Shown one piece after another: positions 24,498 to 33,321 of a DNA stretch of 64,000 nt. The DNA lies in assembly GCA_017163975.1 (NCBI GenBank), contig JAFFSR010000243.1, positions 930,001-994,000 of the forward strand. The letters run 5' to 3'. Position 1 is the first letter of the stretch. Each line of letters starts with the position of its first letter. The position numbers were made by a program, and so were the translations under genes. The notes beneath the pieces were generated by a model. That model was not told the DNA's origin. It did no database searches and saw nothing but the letters and a program-made list of their open reading frames with translations. Source of the DNA: Anastatus disparis (Eukaryota > Arthropoda > Insecta > Hymenoptera > Eupelmidae).

Positions 24498-24624
24498 AAA
24501 TAAATTATTGTAAATATATTATCACTGAAGCGAATATATGATATAGGATAAAGAAAGAATTCAAACACAAACTATTTTAAAATAAATTTTTATATTTTAT
24601 AAAAATGTAAAACGAAAAATAAAT

Positions 24625-24840
24625 TTATTTTCTATTAATTAAGTAGTCATCAATTTTTTTCAAAAGCACAGGTTCCAAAATAATCCGCATCCTTTCCACA
24701 CTCATTATGAATCTTTCTCTATCACGAGCCGCTTGCTCCCACTCTCCACGTCGCGCTGTACGACTCGCATAGTCCCACACGCGTATCACATGAATTTCCG
24801 GCTTACCCTCTTTGAAATGCACTTGTTTTGTTTGATTCAT
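24625..24840 (-). CDS. Small conserved-looking Polinton protein, minus strand, intact
   Basis: The frame starts at ATG 24840 (ATGAATCAAACAAAACAAG) and ends at 24625, 71 residues. It contains KEGKPEIHVIRVWDYASRTA then RRGEWEQAARDRERF, a charged helical protein. It lies convergent to PolB, 128 bases past the PolB stop. I recall similar WxxA...GEWEQAARDR proteins in arthropod Polintons, but no function. It is one of the few unbroken frames of the element. Alternative: a chance short frame, which its regular helical composition makes less likely. Confidence 0.6.
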   Translation of the reverse strand: MNQTKQVHFKEGKPEIHVIRVWDYASRTARRGEWEQAARDRERFIMSVERMRIILEPVLLKKIDDYLINRK

Positions 24841-25313
24841 CGTTCACTGTACTTTTTGTAGACTCTCTTTTCTATAAAATTGTTGAGAATCAAAAATTAA
24901 AATCTGATTAATTCTTTGATAAAAATTTATTACTTTTTTCAATTTCTTGGCTATTGCTCACGATAGCAGCACTTTTTCAAGACTTACCAGCACTGACCGT
25001 TTACCAACACTTTTAATTTTATGCTATAAATGGTGGTGGTGGTGGTGGGGGTGGGGGTATTAATTATAAGTAGGAGATTAATACTTATTTGGCTCTTTCA
25101 GCCATATAGCTAAAGAGCGGAACAATGATGGCGTCAGCCAGCTATATGGCTAATCAGCTAAACGATTGGCTAGCGCCAGCACGATACTGCTCGCACATGC
25201 GCGCCTTGCCGCCGCCGCCCTCCACTCTTGCTCATCATTCTTAATGATCGTATATGTTGAGTGGTTAGAGGATTTGATAAGGTTAGTAATAGAAGTTTCG
25301 CAGCAGCGGTAAC
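24841..25313. other. Spacer between the minus-strand gene and the ATPase
   Basis: Holds a G-rich simple run (GGTGGTGGTGGTGGGGGTGG at about 25031), preceded by CTATAAATG as a possible TATA element, and a small inverted repeat AGCCATATAGCT / AGCTATATGGCT (25099-25153). No gene seen. Confidence 0.4.
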
Positions 25314-25990
25314 ATGGACGTTTGCAGAAGGGTGCATCCGTGGACTTTGATGATTTGTGGGCCCGCTCGTGTGGCAAAACAGTATTTGTGAAGAATTTTT
25401 TGCATCACATTGATCGCATGAGTGATACAAAATTCGAGCGTTCACTCTTGTACTATACCGAGTGGCAGCCAATTTACAAGAAGTCGGCCAAGGGTATCAA
25501 ATTTTACGAGGGTTTACCAAAGAGCGAAGACTATGCCAATGATCCACGAGCAAAACTCTTGATTCTCGACGATCTGATGAGAGAATCGTCCAACAGAGCT
25601 GTAGTGAATCTCTTTACCGAAGGCATTCATCACAATAACTTGAGCTTCATCTTTATCTCGCAAAATCTTTTTCATCAAGGTCAGCGAGAAATTTCTTTAA
25701 ACTCTAATTACATCGTGGTATTTAAAAATCCGCGCGATCGAGCGCAAATAAATCATCCGGCGCGCCAAGTCTGCCCCGAGAAGCCTCGTTTTTTGCAAGA
25801 GGCATATCTCGATGCCACAGCACAACCACACGGCTATTTGTTTATAGATCTGTAACAGGGTACGTCTGAAAACGTGAGATTTCGTACTTGTATATTTCCG
25901 TTCGACAAACATCGGTACGTTTATCTGCCTCGTTGCAAACCCGTTAAAGCTGGTGCTCGCTCGAATAATCTACCAGTCGTGCGATTGTAA
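25314..25990 (+). pseudogene. Packaging ATPase (FtsK/HerA-like, A32-type), broken in the P-loop
   Basis: The frame from ATG 25314 (MDVCRRVHPWTLMICGP) reaches the P-loop, where one base appears to be missing: the second half, SCGKTVFVKNF, is in another frame that then runs to 25855. Walker B is KLLILDDLM, and NLSFIFISQNLFHQG provides the sensor-like Gln/Asn region. A TAA at 25853-25855 interrupts the C-terminus, and the same frame continues FRTCIFPFDKHRYVYLPR to TAA 25988-25990. In Polintons this ATPase is thought to pump DNA into the capsid. The break lies in the nucleotide-binding loop itself, so activity is ruled out. The final TAA overlaps the next ATG (TAATG). Confidence 0.9.
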
Positions 25991-26333
25991 TGGAGTCGGT
26001 AAGACTAGTCGTAGCAGACCAATTCCAGAGAAGTACTGAACTCAATTACATGTTTTGTGTGAAATCGAACTTTCTCAACTCAAGGCCATATTACGCGAAG
26101 CAAATTCCAAACTTATAACGTACATTTGCGAGTGTGCTTTGAACATTTTACGTGGAAATATTCCACTTAGCAAGTATTATAAGAAACAATTGCGAAAAGT
26201 CGCACCACTGTTTCGAAAACTCGCTAAACCGGGTATTTCGGAGGTAAAAAGGAAATTGGTGGTAAAATCAGCATATTTACTACGGCTAATTGTAAAACCT
26301 GTTTTGTCAGCATGGAGTACGCAAGAAAAATGA
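25990..26333 (+). pseudogene. Polinton small protein, helical, frameshifted
   Basis: ATG 25990 overlaps the ATPase stop. After about 20 codons the frame must shift near 26050 to enter ELSQLKAILREANSKLITYI and then CALNILRGNIPLSKYYKKQL, followed by a Lys-rich stretch, ending at TGA 26331-26333. I have seen ECALNIL...GNVPL-type proteins encoded in insect Polintons and related elements; function unknown. The basic, helical composition could suit a DNA- or capsid-binding role, but that is a guess. Its stop overlaps the next start as ATGA. Confidence 0.55.
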
Positions 26334-26602
26334 TTTGAGTACCGCAAGAGTGCTTGGAGCAACAGCGGCTGCAGCACGACGTACCAACTACCAATCATAC
26401 AACACTACCATCCAGTGTTCAGACACCTGGTACAGCCACGACACGCCTTGACGAGGAAATGAGTAAAATTTTACATTCTACGGGTGATGAGCGTCAAAAA
26501 TCTCTGCAATATCAACAAATCTTGCAGCGTTACTTGCATCTAAAAGAGGAGAAGAAGGATGAAAGTAGGGGTATAATACGTTTAAACGAGACAACATTAT
26601 AA
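26330..26602 (+). pseudogene. Polinton small protein with SSVQTPG motif
   Basis: ATG 26330 overlaps the previous stop (ATGA). Codon 3 is TGA (26336-26338) and the frame is otherwise open to 26602 (90 codons). It contains PSSVQTPGTATTRLDEEMSK and a helical QQILQRYLHLKEEKK segment. Short proteins with VQTPG followed by an RLDxEM helix are familiar from arthropod Polintons, with no known function. The next gene begins 15 bases later. Confidence 0.55.
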
Positions 26603-26617
26603 TAAACGGAAACGACG

Positions 26618-27136
26618 ATGGGTACGGACAATAATGACGAAATCGACGACGAACAGCTTGTCCAGTCGGTATCGCAGAAATTTCGAAGCAATGCTAGACA
26701 TCTCATTAGATATTTGCGGCAAGCTGGTAATATTGAATGGAATAGTAGTGGTATAATCAAGCTAGATGGCACTGTTGTCAAGGGTGCTAATATTGTCGAT
26801 TTAATGAACGAAGCTATGAAAAGTAGAAAAAGGCCGCCACCGCGCGGATACAAACAGTTTGCACGGGTCTTGCGACAAGTTAGCATACCTCGAGAATTCA
26901 TTGGTAACGATTAACTGTGGCGTACGATTGCATCTCATAGCCCTGATTCACCGCTGTCATCGTTGCCAGAGAACGAAGGTTATTATTCTTTAACAGCTAC
27001 TGGTCAAGCGAGTGTAAAAGAGAAAGAAGTTGAGAGTGCGAAAAAGCGTAAAAAAGTTGGTAGCGAGTTGGCAGCTATGCCATCAACCCTTGTAAAAAAG
27101 AGTCGCCTCGTACAGCTAAAATGGGACCGTATGTGA
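26618..27136 (+). pseudogene. Polinton small protein, one in-frame stop
   Basis: ATG 26618 runs 98 codons to TAA 26912-26914 and the same frame stays open afterwards to TGA 27134-27136 (173 codons). The N-terminal half has NARHLIRYLRQAGNIEW and IVDLMNEAMKSRKRPPPRGY; the rest is Ser/Lys-rich. This looks like one protein with a nonsense change. The N-terminal part resembles a predicted helical domain seen in Polinton genes between ATPase and integrase. No enzyme motif. It overlaps the start of the next gene by 16 bases. Confidence 0.55.
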
Positions 27137-27644
27137 AAGCATGGAAGGAAGTGATGGAGGAAAAGGAGGAAGGAGAGAAGGGGAAGAAAAGTGGTACTTT
27201 TATAGACCGATTGATTTCAGTTGTACCCTTTGAAATGCATCTACCCGGCTATCAGTTTCTCGGCCTTGGCTCGCATCTCGAAGAGCGTCTCAGATGTGGT
27301 CAGAGAGGAAAAAATCCTCTTGACAATGCCTGTCTAGAGCACGATATTTCATATTCAAATAAAAAAAAACGATACATATAAAAGCCGACGGACTGCTGGC
27401 TGAACGAGCATTTTCACGCATGCTCTCGGAGACTGCAGATGGTAATGAAAAGACTGCAGCTGGTATTACTGTTTTGTGCATGATCAGCAAAATTGCGTTT
27501 GATAAATTTTTGAAACGCATTAAAAATACATTTAAGAGGCGGCAAAAGAGAGAGAAAAAGCTAGTTTGTAAGAGGGGGAGGAGGAGGAGCAATGAAAAAG
27601 AAGGAGAAAAAGGAGGAGAAGGCGAAAAAGCCGTACGATCTTGA
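27121..27644 (+). pseudogene. Parvovirus-type phospholipase A2-like protein, frameshifted
   Basis: ATG 27121 opens a frame with PGYQFLGLGSHLEERL (calcium-loop-like) and NPLDNACLEHDISYS, giving the His74-Asp75 pair of the PLA2-like family found in parvovirus VP1 and in some Polintons. At an A-run (27358-27369) the frame breaks; another frame carries on ADGLLAERAFSRMLSETADG and a basic tail to 27644. In viruses this domain opens endosomal membranes; here the role is inferred only. The end overlaps the integrase start by about 50 bases. Confidence 0.7.
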
Positions 27645-28713
27645 GCATTATTACTATAATCTTTCTGCACCATCAGCGTACGCTGGTGCTCATCTACTGA
27701 AACACGCGAAACCCAAAAAATTTGATAACAATACCATTGCCAAATGGTTGGAGAGTCAGGATGCACATACCTCACACAAACTCGTATGACGTCGTTTTTC
27801 TCGTCGACATTACAACGTTTTTAGCCCCTTTGAAGTGTGGGAAGCTGACTTGGCAGATTTTAGATCACTTAAAACCTACAATGGTGGGTACTGCTGTATT
27901 CTCATTGTCATTGATGCACTTTCAAAGTTTGCCTGGGCAGAGCCTCTTCTCGACACAACCAGTCGGAGCGTCGCTGTAGCATTAGACACAATTTTATCAC
28001 GATGTGATGATAGACATCCAATTTATCTACAGACTGATAAAGGTAAAGAGTCTATCGGTTGAGAGGTGCAAGAGGTGCTAAAAAAGATACATATTACCTA
28101 TTGAGTTGTCAGAGACCCTGATATAAAGGCAGCCATTGCCGAACGCTTTATTCGAACTCTCAAAGGACGTATCTGGCGATACTTTACTCATTTGCGAACA
28201 AAAAGTTGTATAGATGTTTTTCAAAAAATTGTGACGTGTTACAACGAGTCGTGGCACAGTGCCATAAAAATGCCCTCTTCCAAGGTCAACTTATATAATG
28301 CTCACGTGATACGACAAAATTTGACGTTGCGTTACAGCAAAAAACAGCCGTTTCGAGTAGCTAAATACAGCGTTGGCGATCTGGTTCGTGTCAGTCGTGC
28401 CAAGACAGCCTTCAGGAAAGCATACGAGGGTGGCTGGACTCTGGAGCTGTTTAGAATCATAAGAGTCGACACAAGACAACAACCACCCGTCTATATTTTG
28501 ACAGATCTTGATGGAGAAAAAATTGACGGATATTTTTACAAAGAACAGTTGAGCAGAGTGCGCAAAGATTTAGATAGCGAAGCGTTTGAGGTTGATGAGG
28601 TTTTGAAGATCAAAGGTGGGGGGTCGAAAAAACAATATTTGGTCAGTTGGAGGGGGTATCCAGAAAAATTCAATTCTTGGATAAAAGCTAAAGATTTAAA
28701 AAATTTACAATGA
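27592..28713 (+). pseudogene. INT: Polinton retroviral-type integrase with C-terminal chromodomain, three in-frame TGA codons
   Basis: One frame spans ATG 27592 to TGA 28711-28713 (373 residues) with TGA at codons 66, 157 and 171 and no frameshift. The catalytic triad reads D86 (EADLADF), D149 (LQTDKGKE) and E184 (AAIAERF), with 34 residues between the last two, the retroviral DDE layout. SH3-like sequence follows (YSVGDLVRVSR), and the last 50 residues (EVDEVLKIKG, YLVSWRGYPE, NSWIKAKDL) form a chromodomain with the expected aromatic residues. Chromodomain integrases usually target modified histone tails. I see no clear HHCC zinc finger at the N-terminus. The stop overlaps the penton start (ATGA). 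Confidence 0.92.
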
Positions 28714-29537
28714 ACGATGAATTTTACATGGTTTTACCGAGCAACAGCAGCAAGTTTGTCTTTCCACACAATGTGGCGACACATTTTACAACACAATTAT
28801 CACAAAATTTTTATCTTCATGGCGACTGGTGTGTAGGACTCATGGAAATTCAAATACCTCTCACATTTTAGCATACATCAGTGGTAGAACGTGAGGGGAT
28901 GATTTCTGTTAAAACATCCAAACGTGACGTGGCGAATGTTTTGTGAGAAACAGAGGAGACTCAACAGAAGGCCGAGGTGTCTGCCCGCGTTAAACCTGGT
29001 GTTTACCGTGACATTGAAAGTCTCTTAGAAGAAATAAATAATCTTGAGAATGTAAAAAATCATTTATATTTTGAAATCCTCGCTGGTGGCTATGTACAGA
29101 TTAGATGTCGATGTGGTGAAGATTGTACAACTTATATGCACATGTTTACCCTATCGGAAAAATTACTTGGAATTTTAGGTTTGGAAAATGTACCAATTTT
29201 CTCTAGCAAAGGTAATAAGGAACACTACATTGCCGGTAATTGTACAGCAAATCTTGTGAACGGGTTACCAACCGTGCTCATGGTTTACAGCAACATTTGC
29301 CAGCCTTATGTAACAGGTGACATGCGCACGAGCTTACTACGTATAGTCTCGCTTCATTTGCGTTACTACGTTTACGGAGGTGTTGTAATTAAAAACTTTC
29401 CACCACCCATGTACCTACCACTGCTGTCTTTAGCGTTTCAGTCGATAGAAATAGATATAAGAGACAAACACGGATTTTCCATTCCATTCGACTACGGTAC
29501 GCTGACTGTAACGCTTCACTTCAAGCGCATCCGATAA
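28710..29537 (+). pseudogene. Polinton minor capsid (penton) protein, two in-frame stops
   Basis: The frame begins at ATG 28710 (MNDEFYMVLPSNSSKFVFP) and ends at TAA 29535-29537 (276 codons). TAG 28869-28871 and TGA 28944-28946 interrupt it. The N-terminal FYMVLPSNSS with THFTTQL is the recognisable start of the arthropod Polinton penton; the single jelly-roll would follow. From 28977 the frame is open and includes a cysteine cluster CRCGEDC and a beta-rich end. It would form capsid vertices in the virion proposed for these elements. The next start is one base past its stop. Confidence 0.85.
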
Positions 29538-29538
29538 A

Positions 29539-30060
29539 ATGCCTGTGTTTGAAGATTTTTTCAATAACTAAATGATTGGTGGTGGGGGTAAGTGTGTAAC
29601 AGTTGGTAAACCTTGTTTTGGTTATCTTTAGTCGGGTGCAGGAGTAGGTAGTTTTTTGAAAGGTCTCTTCCAAGCAGCTATACTGTAGATCAAACAAGGT
29701 GCTAAAGTGGTCGGTAAGGAGGCTCTCCGAGCGGGTAAAAATATCCTAGATAATGTCACTCTAGGTGGCAGACCGATCAAAGAGGCGACCAAACAGCGCA
29801 TTCGCGAGAGTGGTAAAAATCTCAAAAGAAAAGCTGACGTTGTTCTCGACTAATTGCTCTTAGGTGAGTCAAGTGCGAAAAAGAGGAAGGAATCAGTATA
29901 TAAAAAGAAGAACGAGACATCATCAACTCTGTTGTCGAGTGCACCTGGCACTACAAACACCTCAGCGGCTAAACGCTCGAAAAGTGCTAAAGTTGCGAAA
30001 AAGAAGAAGAAGCAGCAGAATAAGAAAGCACGTGTAGCTAGAGATATTTTTGAAAATTAA
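29539..30060 (+). pseudogene. Polinton basic protein (PY-like position), four in-frame stops
   Basis: ATG 29539 lies one base after the penton stop. One frame runs to TAA 30058-30060 with stops at 29569, 29629, 29686 and 29851. It holds a glycine-rich SGAGVGSFLKGLF segment, an amphipathic KVVGKEALRAGKNILDNV segment, and a long Lys/Ser tail. Position between penton and major capsid, a Gly-rich amphipathic start and a basic end recall adenovirus pVI-like minor proteins and Polinton PY; that comparison is inference. The number of stops makes it one of the most damaged genes here. Confidence 0.65.
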
Positions 30061-30069
30061 AATTTCAAG

Positions 30070-31260
30070 ATAGCGCTGTTGCATACAGAATCTTGTCAGT
30101 CGATCAAGTCAGAATTATCACTTTTTAAATTACCCTCGACACAGACTGCAATTGAAGGCTCTTACTGGGTTCAGTACAAACCGATATCTTCACTTAACGA
30201 TCAATCACCAATTGAATTTACCATCCCTGGCAACACTGAGTATCTAGACTTGGCTCACACAATGTTAAGTGGGAGTGTAAGTGTAACATGCACTAGTGCT
30301 AAACCACCTAAGGATCCGAACGTTGGACCAATAAATAATCTTTTGCATTCGTCGTTCAATCAAGTCAACGTGCTATTCAATCAGAAACCTGTTCTCCCAT
30401 CAAACAATGCTTATGCATACAGAGCTTACATTGAAACATTACTAAATTATGGCCCAACAGCTGAAAAGTCTCATTTAACGAGTGGATTGTGGTACGATGA
30501 TACAGCAGGAAAAATGGACGATACCACAGGTGGTAATACAGGTCTTAGCCAGCATAAAGCGCTTATGGTTGACAGAAAGATTGATTTACTCGGCCATTTA
30601 CATTGTGATGTTTTTAATCAAGACAAATTATTACTGGGTGGTGTTGAAGTTAGAGTAAGGCTCGTGCGTTCTCGTGATGGTTTCTGTCTAATGGATCCCG
30701 CTGGTGCTTTCACAGTAAATATTACAGAGGCTACGCTTTTCGTGCGTCGAGTAAGATTAAATCCTTCACTCGTGCTAGCACATGAAAAACTATTATCGCA
30801 GATTACTGCAAAATACCCACCGACATGTGTAGAAGTTAAGGCTGTTACGTTACATAATGGTGTGCATGGGGAAACAATCGACAATGTCATATTAGGTCAA
30901 CTGCCAAAAAGAATTATACTCGATTTTGTTGAGAATAAACCCTTACAGCCAGATTTCAAAAAAAGCAAAATGTACGTTGATGCTTATCATACACTTTTTT
31001 CCGGCACTAGTATTTACTTTATGAATTCAGGCAACTCGATTACCCGTAAAGACTGTCCAAACGGTTACTGCCTATTCGCTTTTGATTTATCGGCGAGTGA
31101 TGGTAGTCATTGAAATTTGATAAAAAATGGTAATGTACGAATTGATGTTATATTCGACGACCCGCTAGAGGGTGCTGTAAATTGTATAATTTATGCTGAA
31201 TACGACAATTTGCTCGAAATTGACTCGTCGAGGCAGGTTGTCGTGGATTATAACGGTTAA
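30070..31260 (+). pseudogene. MCP: Polinton major capsid protein (double jelly-roll), start lost and one nonsense codon
   Basis: The frame with ELSLFKLPSTQTAIEGSYWV, IPGNTEYLDLAHTML and NNAYAYRAYIETLLNYG is the arthropod Polinton major capsid, highly recognisable. Where the start is expected (30070-30072) the codon is ATA, preceded by AAG, so the ATG appears lost. TGA at 31111-31113 interrupts; the frame then continues through DVIFDDPLEGAVN to TAA 31258-31260 (397 codons). The rest is open. Ten bases separate it from the preceding stop. Confidence 0.9.
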
Positions 31261-31288
31261 GTAGTAGTGGTGGGGATATAGTTCTCGC

Positions 31289-31326
31289 TATTTAAGTGGA
31301 GCAAAGCCATCTTTATCGTCTCAGTC
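31289..31326 (+). promoter_or_regulatory. Core promoter for the HHG protein gene
   Basis: TATTTAAG at 31289-31296 and an arthropod initiator TCAGTC at 31321-31326; the initiator A lies 34 bases after the first T, and ATG follows at 31353. Same spacing as at 32395. Confidence 0.55.
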
Positions 31327-31352
31327 GGCGAGCAACTTTAATTGCAAACAGT

Positions 31353-31997
31353 ATGGACGTGGTGATTGACGTGCAGTTTTTAAAGGACAACAAAAACCGT
31401 TCGATTTCAAAGGGGGTGGCTGTACTTGCTATTCATAAAAACTTTATCGCTCATTGGATTGTGGTGCCTCCTTGTAATTTAAGACGCTTACCTAAAAATG
31501 CTTTGAGACAGAACAATTGGGTGACACTGAATCATCATGGTCTGGAGTGGTACGAAAGTGATATATCGATAAAAAGATTATACAAAAATTTGGAAGATAT
31601 TTGCAAGCATTGTCGTGTAATTTTCGTGCGAGGTCAAGAAAAGCTTGAACTACTTTCCAAGCTCACCACCTGTAAGATTGAAAATTTAGAAAAACAAGAT
31701 TGTCCAACTTTTAGAAATTTAAATTTCAGCAATGTACAGTGCATGCATCATTACATAAAATCATTTTATTCAAATTACGTGTGTGCTCTAAATAACGCTG
31801 CTAATCTGAAATATTGGCTACTGAAACTTTACCCCAGCGTAAAATCGCTGATTGTCGAAGAATTTTTCGAAATTGTCCGTAATGAATTCAAAAGAGATTG
31901 TTCGATATCTGATGAGGATCAAGTTTCACGCAGTAGGCGTTTATCCAGCGGATCGGATTCCTCTGATGTGGATGAAACCTTGTGCGCTTGTGCTTAA
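31353..31997 (+). CDS. HHG-motif protein encoded in the Polinton, intact
   Basis: ATG 31353 gives 214 residues, all open. It begins MDVVIDVQFLKDNKN, a strand-like start that could be the first strand of an RNase H-like fold. The central NHHGLEWYESDI, FVRGQEKLELLSKL, CPTFRNL and ALNNAANLKYWLLKLYP blocks align with the two-exon gene at 979-1890. The final 38 residues (Ser/Arg-rich) overlap the protease start in another frame and may not be conserved. The family is widespread in insect genomes in my memory, usually beside PolB-type elements, without a known function. I chose ATG 31353 because it follows a TATA/initiator pair and opens the conserved part. Confidence 0.75.
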   Translation: MDVVIDVQFLKDNKNRSISKGVAVLAIHKNFIAHWIVVPPCNLRRLPKNALRQNNWVTLNHHGLEWYESDISIKRLYKNLEDICKHCRVIFVRGQEKLELLSKLTTCKIENLEKQDCPTFRNLNFSNVQCMHHYIKSFYSNYVCALNNAANLKYWLLKLYPSVKSLIVEEFFEIVRNEFKRDCSISDEDQVSRSRRLSSGSDSSDVDETLCACA

Positions 31998-32325
31998 TAC
32001 GCAAAATTATAACCAGTGTGGTGCGCACTGGGTTGCCATATACGTTGATAAGTATGGCACAGGTGTGTACTTTGATAGTCTTGGTGAGCCACCACAAATT
32101 CAAATACATTTACGACGTATTCAGCAAAATTGTAAAAAATTTAGATGGAATAATAAACGCTTACAAAGCGAATATTCCAATGTTTGTGGTCGTTATTGTA
32201 TTATGTTTCTGTATTATATGTCTACCGGATTGGGTTTCAAGAAATTCTTGGAAAATTTCTCGCAGGATTCGCAAAAAAATGATGCTATAGTAAAGAATTT
32301 TATAGAAAAAACTTTCTATGCGTAA
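31882..32325 (+). CDS. PRO: Adenovirus-type cysteine protease (Ulp1/C5-like), intact
   Basis: ATG 31882 gives 147 residues. All catalytic parts of the adenain/Ulp1 layout can be seen: His49 in CGAHWVAIY, Asp65 in VYFDSLG, Gln95 in RLQSEYSN, and Cys102 in NVCGRYC. GVYPADRIP near residue 20 is the usual N-terminal signature of Polinton proteases. In these elements the enzyme is thought to mature capsid proteins. Its start overlaps the preceding gene by 116 bases in another frame; no promoter of its own is apparent. The open frame with a full catalytic set contrasts with the broken genes upstream. Confidence 0.9.
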   Translation: MNSKEIVRYLMRIKFHAVGVYPADRIPLMWMKPCALVLNTQNYNQCGAHWVAIYVDKYGTGVYFDSLGEPPQIQIHLRRIQQNCKKFRWNNKRLQSEYSNVCGRYCIMFLYYMSTGLGFKKFLENFSQDSQKNDAIVKNFIEKTFYA

Positions 32326-32394
32326 TTTGATGCTTGACTGTCTCTGATTGGTTGCACGCCACCTTTTTTACGACATCTCCACCAATTTTAACAG

Positions 32395-32434
32395 TATAAA
32401 AGAAGTGGTATCCACTTGGTCTAGCCACAGTTGT
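32395..32434 (+). promoter_or_regulatory. Core promoter for the 272-aa gene
   Basis: TATAAAAG at 32395-32402 and CACAGTTG around 32428; the presumed initiator A (32429) is 34 bases from the first T. CCAAT-type words flank it: GATTGG at 32346 and ACCAAT at 32381. Confidence 0.6.
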
Positions 32435-32481
32435 GTGTGATCGACGGTGACAGCAGTAACAAGCAAGAAAACCTAACCAAG

Positions 32482-33300
32482 ATGGCTGGTCAAAAAAGAA
32501 GCCTGGAGCAGACATTTGGTAATGACTTGGCATATTTAATAAAACAAAACAGCAAGAATAATTATTGGCAGCAGGTTCTGCCAATGGTCTACGGGCTGAA
32601 CAGCTCTTTTGGAAAAATTATCCAGGTAGGCCTGGAGAATATAGGTGGCGAAGGCAAAAAGGAGTTTGCACCCGTAGTACGCTTCTGTGGAGCCAATTTT
32701 CAAGGTCTACCTCTTTCACTAGATTGCTGGGAGGTGTCAAAGCAGGAATTTGATAAAATTGAAGATTTTTTCACTTGTTATAATGAGGAATCTATGCTGG
32801 ATCAGCGACTATCTATTCCTGGATACACTATCCGTTTTATGATTAGTTTTCACGAGAGAGCTTTTGAATTGGTACCCAATGACGCACAACCAGAAGGAGA
32901 GGAGTGTGGTGGACCGCCGAAAAAATATGGTCGATTTAATCGGTCACTAGTATTTAAACGTGTCACGTTTGAACGTTTAAAAGATTTATCAAAATGTATA
33001 GATTATAGAATTAGATATTTAAATACTGTTGTAAAATCTGTAGATTATATATTACGAGAAATGGTTGCAAATATGAAAAATGTATCAGAAAAAAGCCAGG
33101 AATCTCAATATGTATACTTTACTTCTAGCGATATAAAAACCACAATGTCTAGTTTTAATGATAATTTTGTAAATAATCTCATCGGATTATTAAAAAAGAA
33201 TAATCTAGTTTTAGGAAAAGAAGATTTGTTTATAATTATACACGAATTTATTATTTATCATATGTACACACTAGTTAATTGTATGAATGCTACGTTGTAA
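32482..33300 (+). CDS. 272-aa protein of unknown function at the Polinton right side, intact
   Basis: ATG 32482 sits in AACCAAGATGG and follows a TATA/initiator pair by about 53 bases. The product is 272 residues, starting MAGQKRSLEQTF. Residues about 40-185 look beta-rich (FAPVVRFCGANFQGLPLSLD, IPGYTIRFMISF, SLVFKRVTFERL), with a flexible acidic linker ECGGPPKKYGR in the middle; the rest is helical (VVKSVDYILREMVANMK). The strand pattern could suit a small nucleic-acid-binding fold such as PC4-like, but I would not assign it. AATAAA follows at 33316-33321. It is complete and unbroken beside the intact protease, so it may be an element gene or captured cargo. Confidence 0.8.
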   Translation: MAGQKRSLEQTFGNDLAYLIKQNSKNNYWQQVLPMVYGLNSSFGKIIQVGLENIGGEGKKEFAPVVRFCGANFQGLPLSLDCWEVSKQEFDKIEDFFTCYNEESMLDQRLSIPGYTIRFMISFHERAFELVPNDAQPEGEECGGPPKKYGRFNRSLVFKRVTFERLKDLSKCIDYRIRYLNTVVKSVDYILREMVANMKNVSEKSQESQYVYFTSSDIKTTMSSFNDNFVNNLIGLLKKNNLVLGKEDLFIIIHEFIIYHMYTLVNCMNATL

Positions 33301-33315
33301 TGTTTTATTATTAAT

Positions 33316-33321
33316 AATAAA
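33316..33321 (+). terminator. Poly(A) signal of the 272-aa gene
   Basis: AATAAA 16 bases after the stop codon, followed by a GT-containing stretch. Confidence 0.55.
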
